DNA of 38,560 nucleotides, taken from positions 1 to 38,560 of the forward strand of contig CACZNV010000009.1 in the NCBI GenBank assembly GCA_902782645.1, given 5' to 3'. The first letter of the stretch is position 1. Every line of letters begins with the position of its first letter. Below are positions 24,017 to 31,589 of this stretch, piece by piece. The notes under the pieces are model-generated. The model searched no databases, was not told where the DNA came from, and saw only the letters and a program-made list of their open reading frames with translations. Made by a program: the position numbers and the translations under genes. This stretch comes from an uncultured Ruminococcus sp. (GTDB taxonomy: Bacteria > Bacillota > Clostridia > UBA1212).

Positions 24017-24091
24017 CACCGCCAAGGCCCCTCCCGCGCCCCGCATTTAACCTTTGCAACCTATGCTGCCGCTGCCGCCAAAGCTTGCGGT

Positions 24092-24487
24092 TTACTGCCC
24101 GTTTGTGAACTTTGTGCCGCAGCTCCAGCAAACCTTGCGGGTGCTCTTTTGTTTCGTCCCACAAACGGGGCACGTTATTAAGGCTTCTTCCTTCTTTTCC
24201 GGTTTTTCTTCAACCGGAGCTTCGCCGCTTATTGCATTAATGTCATGCTTAATAGTCTCGTTCAGTCCTATGTTCTCCCTGACGGATCTTTTTGTGGCAA
24301 CTATCTGCTTCATCAAAACGTTCTGGTTTCTAACGATGTGACCTATACCTATGTATATGACCGCAAAAAGAAATGTTCCTCCCCAAATATACGTGGCAAC
24401 TAAGAAGCTGTTAAGCTGCGATCCCACCGCTATCCCAGTTATGAAACCGCTAACGGATATAATGATTCCAAAGATGATGTAGAACAT
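24092..24487 (-). CDS. Two-helix membrane protein with C-terminal zinc ribbon
   Basis: A 131-residue protein with two hydrophobic segments (about 2-22 and 32-52), a charged helical region (KQIVATKRSVRENIG) and a C-terminal zinc ribbon with two Cys pairs (CPVCGTKQK and CWSCGTKF). AGGAGG lies seven bases before ATG 24487. Zinc ribbons of this form are common on small Clostridial membrane proteins of unknown role. The gene is convergent with the anti-sigma-like gene, with about 75 bases between them and no clear terminator. Confidence 0.75.
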   Translation of the reverse strand: MFYIIFGIIISVSGFITGIAVGSQLNSFLVATYIWGGTFLFAVIYIGIGHIVRNQNVLMKQIVATKRSVRENIGLNETIKHDINAISGEAPVEEKPEKKEEALITCPVCGTKQKSTRKVCWSCGTKFTNGQ

Positions 24488-24517
24488 ACTATTTCCTCCT
24501 GTGGGTAGTTTTGAAGT

Positions 24518-24546
24518 ATGGTAGCATAGATTGGGTGGGTTGGCAA
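24518..24546 (-). promoter_or_regulatory. Possible promoter of the zinc-ribbon protein (TTGCCA-17-TACCAT)
   Basis: On the minus strand, TTGCCA (24541-24546) and TACCAT (24518-24523) are 17 bases apart. The boxes are imperfect. Confidence 0.4.
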
Positions 24547-24733
24547 TGTTGTTTCATTGTAATACAGTTAAAGGAGATGAGCAGGCGGATTTGAGATTGA
24601 AAAGGAGCGCGACATTCATGGCCAGTTAACTGATAAATCACGAGTATGAACACAAAATACTACGAATAACTGTTCCTTATTTAGCAAACTTTGTACTATT
24701 CCGGTTTTGGTATTGAAAAACCAAAGAAAATGC

Positions 24734-24762
24734 TTGACAAATGTTCTTGAGAACGGTATAAT
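24734..24762 (+). promoter_or_regulatory. Promoter TTGACA-17-TATAAT with palindrome GTTCTTGAGAAC in its spacer
   Basis: Consensus -35 (24734-24739) and -10 (24757-24762) boxes are 17 bases apart. A perfect 12-base palindrome (24743-24754) fills the spacer, so a repressor bound there would shut the FtsH-like operon. It is not the B. subtilis-type LexA box, whose half-sites face the other way. Confidence 0.8.
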
Positions 24763-24827
24763 GTTGGCGGTTATCAAAAACCAAGTAAATGCAAAACTCA
24801 AATATTTACTGAAAAGGAGATAATTCT

Positions 24828-26192
24828 ATGAACGCATTTGACAAAGTAATTGGGTACAACGACATTAAAGCGGAACTCTTGCAAATCTGCGACATGTTAA
24901 AGAACAGAGAAAAATATGAACAGTTTGGCGCCAAGTTTCCCCACGGAATCATCCTTCACGGAAAACCCGGTGTCGGAAAAACTCTGATGGCTAACGCTTT
25001 TATAAAGGAGAGCGGTCTTCCCTGCTACACCGTGCGCAGAAAAGACGCAAGCCCGTATTTTACGAAAGAAATCGAGAAAGCTTTTTGCGACGCAAGGGAA
25101 AACGCTCCTGCAATTGTGCTTCTTGACGATATGGACAAGTTCTCAAACGAGGACGACAGACATACAGATGCGGAAGAATACGTGGCTATTCAAGCATGTA
25201 TTGATGAAAGTGCAGGTCAAGATGTATTTGTACTCGCCACTGTAAACAACATACACAAACTGCCGGACTCTCTTATTCGTGCAGGAAGGTTTGACCGAGA
25301 ACTCAGATTTTATTCGCCAAAGCGTTCCGATGCCAGAAAAATCGTTGAGTATTATCTTTCCGACAAACAATTGTCCGAAGAAGTTAATTTAGACGACTTT
25401 GTGAAAATGATGACCTACAACTCTTGTTCTGAACTGGAGACAATTATCAACGACGCGGCTATAAGAGCCGCATACGCCGGAAAAGACGTCATAGAGATGA
25501 ATGACCTCGCAGCGTCTGTTCTTACGATTCAGTACAACATTAATGCTCGATTGAACAAACCGGGTGCGCGGAGAAGAAGACGTCGTTTCGAAGATTTTTG
25601 CGATGAAGAGGATGATGCTGTCGTTGAAAACGAACCCGTAAGCGCTCTTGAAAAAAGAAAAGTCGCCCTTCACGAGGCTGGACATTTGGTGGCCAGTGAA
25701 ATCCTGAAAAGAGGAAGTGTCGGTCTTGCGACGATTTGCCCAAACGCTTCGAGCAAAGGTTTTATTTACAAATGTGTTGATACCAATTCCAGGAGCGCTG
25801 AAATCCTGATATCTCTTGCCGGCAAAGCAGCAGTGGAACTCTATTATTTCGATGCTTGTGCCAGCGGGTGCGAAAGTGACATCAGCAGTGCTGTAAAGCT
25901 CATTAGAAGCGGAATAACCTACAGTGGTACTCACGGATTCAGTGTTGTTCAAACATCTCTTGGCGATGATTACGACCACTACTACTCAGATAACTATAAA
26001 AACTCCATTGAGATTCTCACTAAGACAGAACTGGAGAAATATATGCGCAAAGCGCGTGAAATTATGATGAAAAACAGGGCTTTCCTCGAAAAGGTTACCG
26101 ATGCACTGCTTGAAAAAGAGGTGCTCCTGGCATCCGACATCAAATCAATAAGAGAAAGTGTAACTGGAACTCCAACGGAGGCCGCTGCATAA
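24828..26192 (+). CDS. Soluble FtsH-like AAA+ ATPase with M41-type zinc protease domain
   Basis: A 454-residue protein with the FtsH order of domains but no membrane segments. Walker A GKPGVGKT is at 45-52, Walker B IVLLDDMD near 96-102 and the second region of homology LIRAGRFDRE near 149-158. A basic/acidic linker (about 243-270, a run of six Arg then many Asp/Glu) separates this from an M41-like protease region with HEAGH near 282-286; CESDISS near 350 likely supplies the Asp ligand. Bacterial FtsH is normally about 600-650 residues and membrane-bound, so this is a shortened cytosolic relative, not the housekeeping protease. It begins an operon-like run of same-strand genes with its own repressible promoter. 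Confidence 0.85.
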   Translation: MNAFDKVIGYNDIKAELLQICDMLKNREKYEQFGAKFPHGIILHGKPGVGKTLMANAFIKESGLPCYTVRRKDASPYFTKEIEKAFCDARENAPAIVLLDDMDKFSNEDDRHTDAEEYVAIQACIDESAGQDVFVLATVNNIHKLPDSLIRAGRFDRELRFYSPKRSDARKIVEYYLSDKQLSEEVNLDDFVKMMTYNSCSELETIINDAAIRAAYAGKDVIEMNDLAASVLTIQYNINARLNKPGARRRRRRFEDFCDEEDDAVVENEPVSALEKRKVALHEAGHLVASEILKRGSVGLATICPNASSKGFIYKCVDTNSRSAEILISLAGKAAVELYYFDACASGCESDISSAVKLIRSGITYSGTHGFSVVQTSLGDDYDHYYSDNYKNSIEILTKTELEKYMRKAREIMMKNRAFLEKVTDALLEKEVLLASDIKSIRESVTGTPTEAAA

Positions 26193-26198
26193 GCGGCC
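26180..26198 (+). other. Hairpin spanning the FtsH-like stop codon
   Basis: GGCCGCT and AGCGGCC pair around a five-base loop, and the stop codon lies in the hairpin. No T-run follows, so it is not a normal terminator. Confidence 0.6.
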
Positions 26199-26281
26199 CC
26201 GTGAGAAAAAAAGCTGCGCAAAAGAGACCTAATAGATCAGCGATTTTAAGAACTGATCCGCATAACAATAAGGAGCACAAA

Positions 26282-26923
26282 ATGAATTATCACGATTTTT
26301 ATGAAGCGGTTAAGAATGTGGAGATTCCAAAAACACTTGTCCTGAATACTGCTTATTTCTGGTTCCATCGCGAACATCTTCCGCTTAAACTAGTTTCCTT
26401 AGGAGCTGCAAGCAATCCCGTTGTTAAGGTTCCTTCCACAGGATTGAATTCATACGGTAATATTGTACCGATACGTTATATCAGCAAAAAGGTTTTTGCC
26501 GGAAACAGATTAATAACGGACATTATTCTTCCGCCAAGTATTTTGGAGTGTCCCGAAGAGGCGTTTGCAGGTTGCACAAATCTTAAAAACATTACCATAC
26601 CTAAGACAATTAAAAGGATTCTTGCAAAAACTTTTGATGGATGTACCAACCTTGAGAACGTTTATTACGAAGGAAGCTTGGAAGAGTGGGAAAGTATTGA
26701 CATTGAATATGAAAGAGTTGAAATTGATTTTGGAGGTAATCTTCCCGGAACGCCTGTGCGGTCTGTTATCGACGAGAGAAGAGTGCCTATCCCGGGTAAT
26801 GAAGCTTTGAGAAAGGCAACCGTTCATTTCAATTGTGATTTAAAACTGTTTGAGGACGAAGATACAGATGATACAAACAATCAAAAAAAAACTGGCATGT
26901 ACGAAATCTGCCAAGAAGGGTGA
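26282..26923 (+). CDS. BspA-like leucine-rich repeat (LRR_5) protein
   Basis: A 213-residue protein with two to three LRR_5 (BspA-type) repeats between about residues 75 and 140: VFAGNRLITDIILPPSI, EEAFAGCTNLKNITIPKTI, KTFDGCTNLENVYYEG and SLEEWESI. No signal peptide is present, so unlike most BspA proteins it should stay in the cytoplasm. AGGAG precedes ATG 26282. It lies 89 bases after the FtsH-like gene in the same direction. LRR_5 modules bind proteins, so it might be a substrate adaptor or sensor for the protease; that is speculation from position. Confidence 0.75.
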   Translation: MNYHDFYEAVKNVEIPKTLVLNTAYFWFHREHLPLKLVSLGAASNPVVKVPSTGLNSYGNIVPIRYISKKVFAGNRLITDIILPPSILECPEEAFAGCTNLKNITIPKTIKRILAKTFDGCTNLENVYYEGSLEEWESIDIEYERVEIDFGGNLPGTPVRSVIDERRVPIPGNEALRKATVHFNCDLKLFEDEDTDDTNNQKKTGMYEICQEG

Positions 26924-26924
26924 T

Positions 26925-26987
26925 GCGATGGCCTTTAACTGGCGATGATTCATTCGATAAATCGCGCTTTGAACTAAAGCCCATCGC
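26925..26987 (+). other. Long imperfect hairpin between the BspA-like gene and the unknown gene
   Basis: Arms at 26925-26937 and 26975-26987 pair at 12 of 13 positions around a 37-base loop. It ends four bases before the duplicated leader at 26991. Confidence 0.5.
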
Positions 26988-26990
26988 GAT

Positions 26991-27044
26991 GACCCATGAG
27001 ATAAGGAGAATTCAACCCCAATGACAAAGGAAGAATGGACTGAA
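26991..27044 (+). repeat. Leader repeat E: translation leader and first eight codons
   Basis: 54 bases match 28336-28389 at 53 positions. It includes the AAGGAG ribosome binding site and the codons for MTKEEWTE. Confidence 0.9.
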
Positions 27045-28295
27045 ATGAACATATATGAGTTTCTGATAGAAGCAACAGAACGTCACTGCACTGCCGGAGC
27101 ATATAACGCTTACGGATACATGGCCAATTCTATTGATGTTGAAAATGCGAAAGTCATTGCATCAGGCGGCAAATTTACTACGTTTTCAGGATATGGCGAG
27201 AAAAGAGCCGTGAAAAGAAAGCGTACAGAGGGCGTAATTGTCTTTCCGTCAGAAGACAATGAGAAAACCTTGAATAATCTGCTCCTATATCTTTGTGGCG
27301 GTGATGAAATGGATTATGCATGGAAGCTCGGTCGTTTCGTGAAAAGGAGCGTTGTAAATCCAGAAGGATACGAATGTAGCGATAATTCTCTCTGCCTCGC
27401 AATTTCGACTTTCAACTGGGGAGAACTGATACTGGTTGTCAGAAACATCAGCTGCTGGCTTGGGTTTGATTATGTCTGGGTGAAGGTGACAAACGAAAAA
27501 CGTAAGTCTTGCGAAATGTGCAAAGTCGACTGCCGTAGTGAGGAATTCAAAGAAATGGGAAAACTCCAGCGCGGTGAAATATCAGAAGATGAATTTGATA
27601 GTTTTTTAAAAGAATTTAACAGCAGAAAACCTGAGAGAATCCGTAAAAACATAAGAAATGAGAAAAAATGGCTGCGTATTTTAACAGAGGATGTATTAAA
27701 AAGACTGTTGAAAGATAATTACCGCCTTGGCTGCATTGTGATAAAAGAAAAAAAACACGAAAAGGACTCGGAAAGGAAAAGCATTTCATACAATGACCTG
27801 GCAGAGAGAATATGGCGTAACGGCTATTCATATGTTAATGTATTCGGTTTGGCAAGAGACGAAATAAATCAAACATGCGATGATCATTATTACACATTTG
27901 AGGCAGATATTGACCAATTAGACAAGTGGATCATTGCCGTTCCGTACAGTACCGGAACATGTAAGCAAAAAGACTTTGAACAATTTCGAGCCGCAATTAC
28001 AAACATTTGTTCTGCTACCGATGAAGACGGATGCAGAGTGTTTTCAGAAGAAGATCCCTTAATATGTGAACCGAATGCAGAAGAAGATCTCTATCATACG
28101 GTACTTAAATTGATCGCAAGTTCAGAAGAAAACTCAGGGGAAATTTACTGCTGTATTGAAGGCCCGCCAAGATCCTATGCGGATGGCCATACTAAGTGGG
28201 CAAGAGGAAATCTGAACAGCATTTTACAGGAAACCAAGACTAAATGGCCAAAAGACTTTGCCTTGCATATAGCCCGTTGTGATGATAAAATGTAA
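27021..28295 (+). CDS. Unknown 424-residue cytoplasmic protein
   Basis: No family was recognised. The protein is mainly alpha/beta, without signal peptide or membrane segment. It has Cys-containing stretches (SCEMCKVDC near 156-164, ISCWLGFDYVWVKV) and a strongly charged helical middle (RKNIRNEKKWLRILTEDVLK). The C-terminal half has YSYVNVFGLARDEINQTCDD and WIIAVPYSTGTCKQ. Its first eight residues, MTKEEWTE, are the same as those of the methylase-like protein downstream, because leader and start were duplicated as DNA. The rest does not resemble that protein. It sits between the BspA-like and methylase-like genes, so it may be an exchangeable component of that operon. Confidence 0.75.
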   Translation: MTKEEWTEMNIYEFLIEATERHCTAGAYNAYGYMANSIDVENAKVIASGGKFTTFSGYGEKRAVKRKRTEGVIVFPSEDNEKTLNNLLLYLCGGDEMDYAWKLGRFVKRSVVNPEGYECSDNSLCLAISTFNWGELILVVRNISCWLGFDYVWVKVTNEKRKSCEMCKVDCRSEEFKEMGKLQRGEISEDEFDSFLKEFNSRKPERIRKNIRNEKKWLRILTEDVLKRLLKDNYRLGCIVIKEKKHEKDSERKSISYNDLAERIWRNGYSYVNVFGLARDEINQTCDDHYYTFEADIDQLDKWIIAVPYSTGTCKQKDFEQFRAAITNICSATDEDGCRVFSEEDPLICEPNAEEDLYHTVLKLIASSEENSGEIYCCIEGPPRSYADGHTKWARGNLNSILQETKTKWPKDFALHIARCDDKM

Positions 28296-28309
28296 ATGGT
28301 TATTATTAA

Positions 28310-28336
28310 CCGCGAAATGCGTAAGCATTTTCGCGG
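28310..28336 (+). other. Hairpin just before the methylase-like leader
   Basis: CCGCGAAATGC and GCATTTTCGCGG pair around GTAA with one bulged base. No T-run follows; it borders the second leader repeat. Confidence 0.65.
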
Positions 28337-28389
28337 ACCCATGAGATAAGGAGAATTCAACCCCGATGACAAAGGAAGAATGGACTGAA
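28336..28389 (+). repeat. Leader repeat F: translation leader and first eight codons
   Basis: Second copy of the 54-base repeat, exactly 1345 bases after copy E. The only mismatch is the base before ATG. Confidence 0.9.
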
Positions 28390-30171
28390 TTGAAACTAAG
28401 AAGTCATGTGTTCGTCAGAGAACTGGCTGCCGATATCATGGAACCCATAAAAGAACAGGCTGATGCGCCGATGCTGGCCGTTCCCATGGCCTATGTCCTT
28501 CTAAAGTACTTTAAAGACGGTGCAGACATATCGTCACCGGGAGCCTTTGTGGAGTCGCTCGGTATTGGCGATGAGAAAGAAAAAAGCCGCAAGATGGCGT
28601 TTTACAAAGGCAGGTTAGAGAGCGTTTGGAATGCAATCACAGAAGCCCCGGGAAGAGTCAGATTCCTTTCAGGGGATAAAAGCAATGCAATTCAAATATT
28701 AAAATCAATGGTCCTCTTCTACGATTTCACAAGGGTTGAAAAGAACTATTCTTCAATGCCTGAGTCGATAGCGGAGCTTGCCATAAGGATTCTCGACCTG
28801 AAAGAAGAGGACAGAGTTTGCGAGTACTGCACCGGAAGAGGCACGTTTACGGTATTGGCGTCTCAAAGAGAGCCGAAAGCAACCTACACCGGCATTGAGA
28901 TAGACAGTTTCCTTTGCGAGATAACTTCGATAAGAGTTGAGGCTGCAGGCGGTGAGATGAATCTGATTGAAGGCGATGTGTTCGAAAGGACGGCTGAGAC
29001 GAAATTCACAAAAGCTTTTATGAACTATCCATTCGGACTAAGACGAGTGAGTCTTGCGGGGGACTTAAACGACCAGAGCAGCCTGTTTGAAACTGTCAGT
29101 AAAACGCCAATCAAATTCGCAGACTGGCAGTTCATCGCAAACGTGCTTGACGGTCTCGAGGACGGGGGCAGGGCGGTCGTCGTCACTCACAACGGAAGTC
29201 TGAACAACTTGTACGATAAAGACGTTAGGTCGATTTTTATAAACCGAGGCTACATAGACGCGGTGATTGCGCTTCCCGAAAAGCTGTTTAACAACACGAG
29301 CATTCCGATGACGCTGCTGGTCCTGACCAAGAGAACTGATGCGGACAAAGCTCCCCGGACTGTTAAAATGGTCAAAGCGTCAGGCTTCTGCGAAAGCGCC
29401 AGATTCACCAACCTTATAACTGACGAAAACGTTGAGGAAATCATCCGCGCATACAAAGAAGACACGGTTTTTAGCAAAAACGTTCCGACCGAAGAAATCA
29501 TCGCCAATGACTTTGTCCTGTCTGCCGACAGATACTTTGCGGAGAAGGTTTCTCTGTCAAATTCCCGCGAATTTGGCGATTTCATTAAGGTCATCAAACG
29601 CGGCACGCCAATGAAGGCCGAGGACCTCAAGGCAATCGAGACTGACGAGGCCGGCTGTGAATATCTCGCCATCGGCAATATCGCTGACGGCTATATTGAC
29701 CACGACAGCCTGAAGCACATCAAACCCGATGGCGCACTTGCCGCAAAACTCGTAAATTACCAAATAAACGACGGCGACTTGATCATCTCTAAGGGAGGCA
29801 ACCCCTTCAAGATCGCAGTGGCAGATGTGCCGGAAGGTACGCAGATCATTGCAAGCGGAAACCTTTACGTGATTGAAATAGATAAAAGCAGAGGCAATCC
29901 GTACTTCTTCAAGGCATTCCTGGAGAGCGAAAAGGGACGAAAGATTCTTGACAACGCCTCTGTCGGGTCGGTCATTTCGATGATTAGCGCTGATGCAATC
30001 AGAAAGCTTCCGGTGCCAGCCTATACGCTTAGCGACCAGCAAACAATCGCCAATGAATTACGCGAGGTTACAACAACACTCCGCAAGACGGCAGCACACT
30101 ACAAGGCAACAATGGAAGAGCTGCGCGACAAAGCTGCGCATATCTGCGAGGAGTGGAATGCGGAGGAATAA
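28366..30171 (+). CDS. Fused N6-adenine-methylase-like and type I specificity-like protein
   Basis: A 601-residue protein. Residues about 110-400 resemble HsdM-type N6-adenine methylases: EYCTGRGTFTVLAS near 156 is the SAM-binding motif, followed by IEIDSFLCEITSIRVEAAGG and the downstream GGRAVVVTHNG. The catalytic motif reads NYPF at about 220-223 instead of the usual NPPY/F. Residues about 400-601 look like one target-recognition domain of a type I specificity subunit (FGDFIKVIKRGTP, LIISKGGNPFKIAV, then a coiled tail). No HsdR is present in the window. The altered catalytic motif makes methylation uncertain; it may act as a modified-DNA or DNA-binding component. Confidence 0.8.
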   Translation: MTKEEWTELKLRSHVFVRELAADIMEPIKEQADAPMLAVPMAYVLLKYFKDGADISSPGAFVESLGIGDEKEKSRKMAFYKGRLESVWNAITEAPGRVRFLSGDKSNAIQILKSMVLFYDFTRVEKNYSSMPESIAELAIRILDLKEEDRVCEYCTGRGTFTVLASQREPKATYTGIEIDSFLCEITSIRVEAAGGEMNLIEGDVFERTAETKFTKAFMNYPFGLRRVSLAGDLNDQSSLFETVSKTPIKFADWQFIANVLDGLEDGGRAVVVTHNGSLNNLYDKDVRSIFINRGYIDAVIALPEKLFNNTSIPMTLLVLTKRTDADKAPRTVKMVKASGFCESARFTNLITDENVEEIIRAYKEDTVFSKNVPTEEIIANDFVLSADRYFAEKVSLSNSREFGDFIKVIKRGTPMKAEDLKAIETDEAGCEYLAIGNIADGYIDHDSLKHIKPDGALAAKLVNYQINDGDLIISKGGNPFKIAVADVPEGTQIIASGNLYVIEIDKSRGNPYFFKAFLESEKGRKILDNASVGSVISMISADAIRKLPVPAYTLSDQQTIANELREVTTTLRKTAAHYKATMEELRDKAAHICEEWNAEE

Positions 30172-30374
30172 ATCCCACTCAGATGTCTGCCAGTGCAACG
30201 TTGTCAATAGAGTAGATGTGAATTCGTGCAAAAGCAATGACGCCATATTGCCACACTGCAACAGAGCAAACCAATCTAAGATGCCATTTGATGATTTTCC
30301 TAAAGAAAAGATCCATAAGGGTAAAACCTGCAAAAGTCACAAGTGAGGTCTCGTGGTCAAAATGTGAGGAAAGC

Positions 30375-30908
30375 ATGAACATTGACGACATAGATTTAAA
30401 CAAAACATGCTGCTTTACAGGCCACAGACCCGGTAAGCTGGTTGCAGACGAATCTGAAATCAGAGCCTGGCTCCGGCAGGAAATCAACCGTGCGGTGAAT
30501 TCGAACTTCAATACATTTATTTGCGGAATGGCGGATGGTGTTGACGTTTGGGCGGCGTTGGAGGTCTTGGCGTTGAGAAAAAACAATCCCGAAATCAGAC
30601 TTGTTTCAGCAGTGCCTTTCAGGGGCATGGATAAGAGCAGTCAATGCGGAGATATAAGTCTTTTTAACAAAATCATCAGTGAATCAGATTACGTTCATTA
30701 CATTTGTGACTACTACACCAGGTGGTGCTTTCTTGCAAGAGACAGATGGATGGTGGATCGGTCGGAGAGGGTAATTGCAGTGTTCAACGGGTCTAAGGGC
30801 GGAACAGCTTACACGCTGGAGTATGCCCGAAACAAGGGGCGAGAAATAGTTGTGGTAAATGACGCGGGTCTTGGTGGCAGGGTCGCCCCAAATGAGCATT
30901 TAGGATGA
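30375..30908 (+). CDS. SLOG-family protein (DUF1273/YpsA-like)
   Basis: A 177-residue protein with the DUF1273/YpsA signature of the SLOG superfamily: CCFTGHRPG at 12-20, ICGMADGVDVWAALEVL near 57, LVSAVPFRG near 85, and RWMVDRSERVIAVFNGSKGG near 131. SLOG domains bind nucleotide-derived ligands, and several are found in antiviral signalling systems. ATG 30375 follows GAGG. It lies 200 bases after the methylase-like gene in the same direction, within a run of likely defence genes. Whether it belongs to the FtsH-like/methylase operon is not shown, since the 200-base gap could hold a promoter. Confidence 0.85.
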   Translation: MNIDDIDLNKTCCFTGHRPGKLVADESEIRAWLRQEINRAVNSNFNTFICGMADGVDVWAALEVLALRKNNPEIRLVSAVPFRGMDKSSQCGDISLFNKIISESDYVHYICDYYTRWCFLARDRWMVDRSERVIAVFNGSKGGTAYTLEYARNKGREIVVVNDAGLGGRVAPNEHLG

Positions 30909-31377
30909 AATACGTTTTATTTTGAATCTTTAGAGGTGACGCCAATACAAAACTGTTATCAGTATCCGAGCTACGATATAGACGGCAAAACTCGTGAGGA
31001 TGTTGTTATGTTCTCAAGATCTGGTACAAATTACAAACATATGCAAGAGTGATCGCTCTTCAAGACGTTTGCGGTGCTGCCAGAATGGTATGGATGCCTT
31101 TGGACATAAGGCATGTTACTATTAGGGAAAATAATGGAAGCAATATGACCGTGTATTACCGAGGAATTTATTGAAAAGACTATTGAAAGGGAAAAAGCCT
31201 CGGCGGGATTGCGTTAAAAGCCATTATTACAGCACAAAAATGGTCCTTGGGAGGACGCTGAGAGTAATTGATCATTATTCTTTTTCTGTATTCTTAAACA
31301 TACACGTCACCCATCGTCTGTAGACTTATAGTATTCTAAATTGTACTATATTATTAGTATAGGAGGTTAAGACGCCT
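30909..31377. other. Gene-poor gap with decayed coding fragments before the R-M island
   Basis: This 469-base stretch holds short protein-like fragments in different frames: a 38-codon frame at 30936-31052 containing YPSYDIDGKTRED, a fragment with MVWMPLDIRHVTIRENN further on, and EFIEKTIEREKASAGLR near 31170. No intact gene was found. These look like remains of an older gene, but no family could be named. The last TTGGCG/CGCCAA motif before the R-M island is at 30940. Confidence 0.4.
31323..31359. promoter_or_regulatory. C-box-like operator before the controller gene
   Basis: GACTTATAGTA (31323-31333) and TACTATATTATTAGTA (31344-31359) resemble the ACT...AGT inverted half-sites bound by restriction-modification controller proteins. 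They lie just before the controller gene and its AGGAGG. Confidence 0.55.
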
Positions 31378-31587
31378 ATGGATATAATAAGAATATTTGG
31401 AACTAACTTACGAAAATACAGAACAAATAAAGGTCTATCTCAAGAACAGTTTGCTGAAATCTGTGGGCTTCATCGAACTTACATCAGTGATATCGAATGC
31501 TTTCAGCGAAATGTTTCGCTTGAAAACGTGCAAAGAATAGCTGACGCTTTAGGTATACAGTCATATAAGCTTCTTCAGGAGGAATAG
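31378..31587 (+). CDS. Restriction-modification controller (C) protein, XRE family
   Basis: A 69-residue protein made almost only of a helix-turn-helix (LRKYRTNKGLSQEQFAEICG, LHRTYISDIECFQRN), the size and form of R-M controller proteins. These delay endonuclease expression until the methyltransferase has protected the host. AGGAGG precedes ATG 31378. The endonuclease gene begins two bases after its stop, so both are on one transcript, as in many controlled type II systems. C-box-like half-sites lie upstream. Confidence 0.88.
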   Translation: MDIIRIFGTNLRKYRTNKGLSQEQFAEICGLHRTYISDIECFQRNVSLENVQRIADALGIQSYKLLQEE

Positions 31588-31589
31588 AT

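Larger units (their letters stand above)
24488..24827. other. Divergent gap before the FtsH-like gene
   Basis: This 340-base gap is AT-rich. It holds a weak minus-strand promoter and a strong plus-strand promoter with an internal palindrome. Nothing was recognised from about 24550 to 24730. Confidence 0.6.

Noticed and set aside
24743-24754. LexA/SOS box
   Set aside because: The half-sites are GTTC-N4-GAAC, opposite to the GAAC-N4-GTTC order of the Bacillus-type box.
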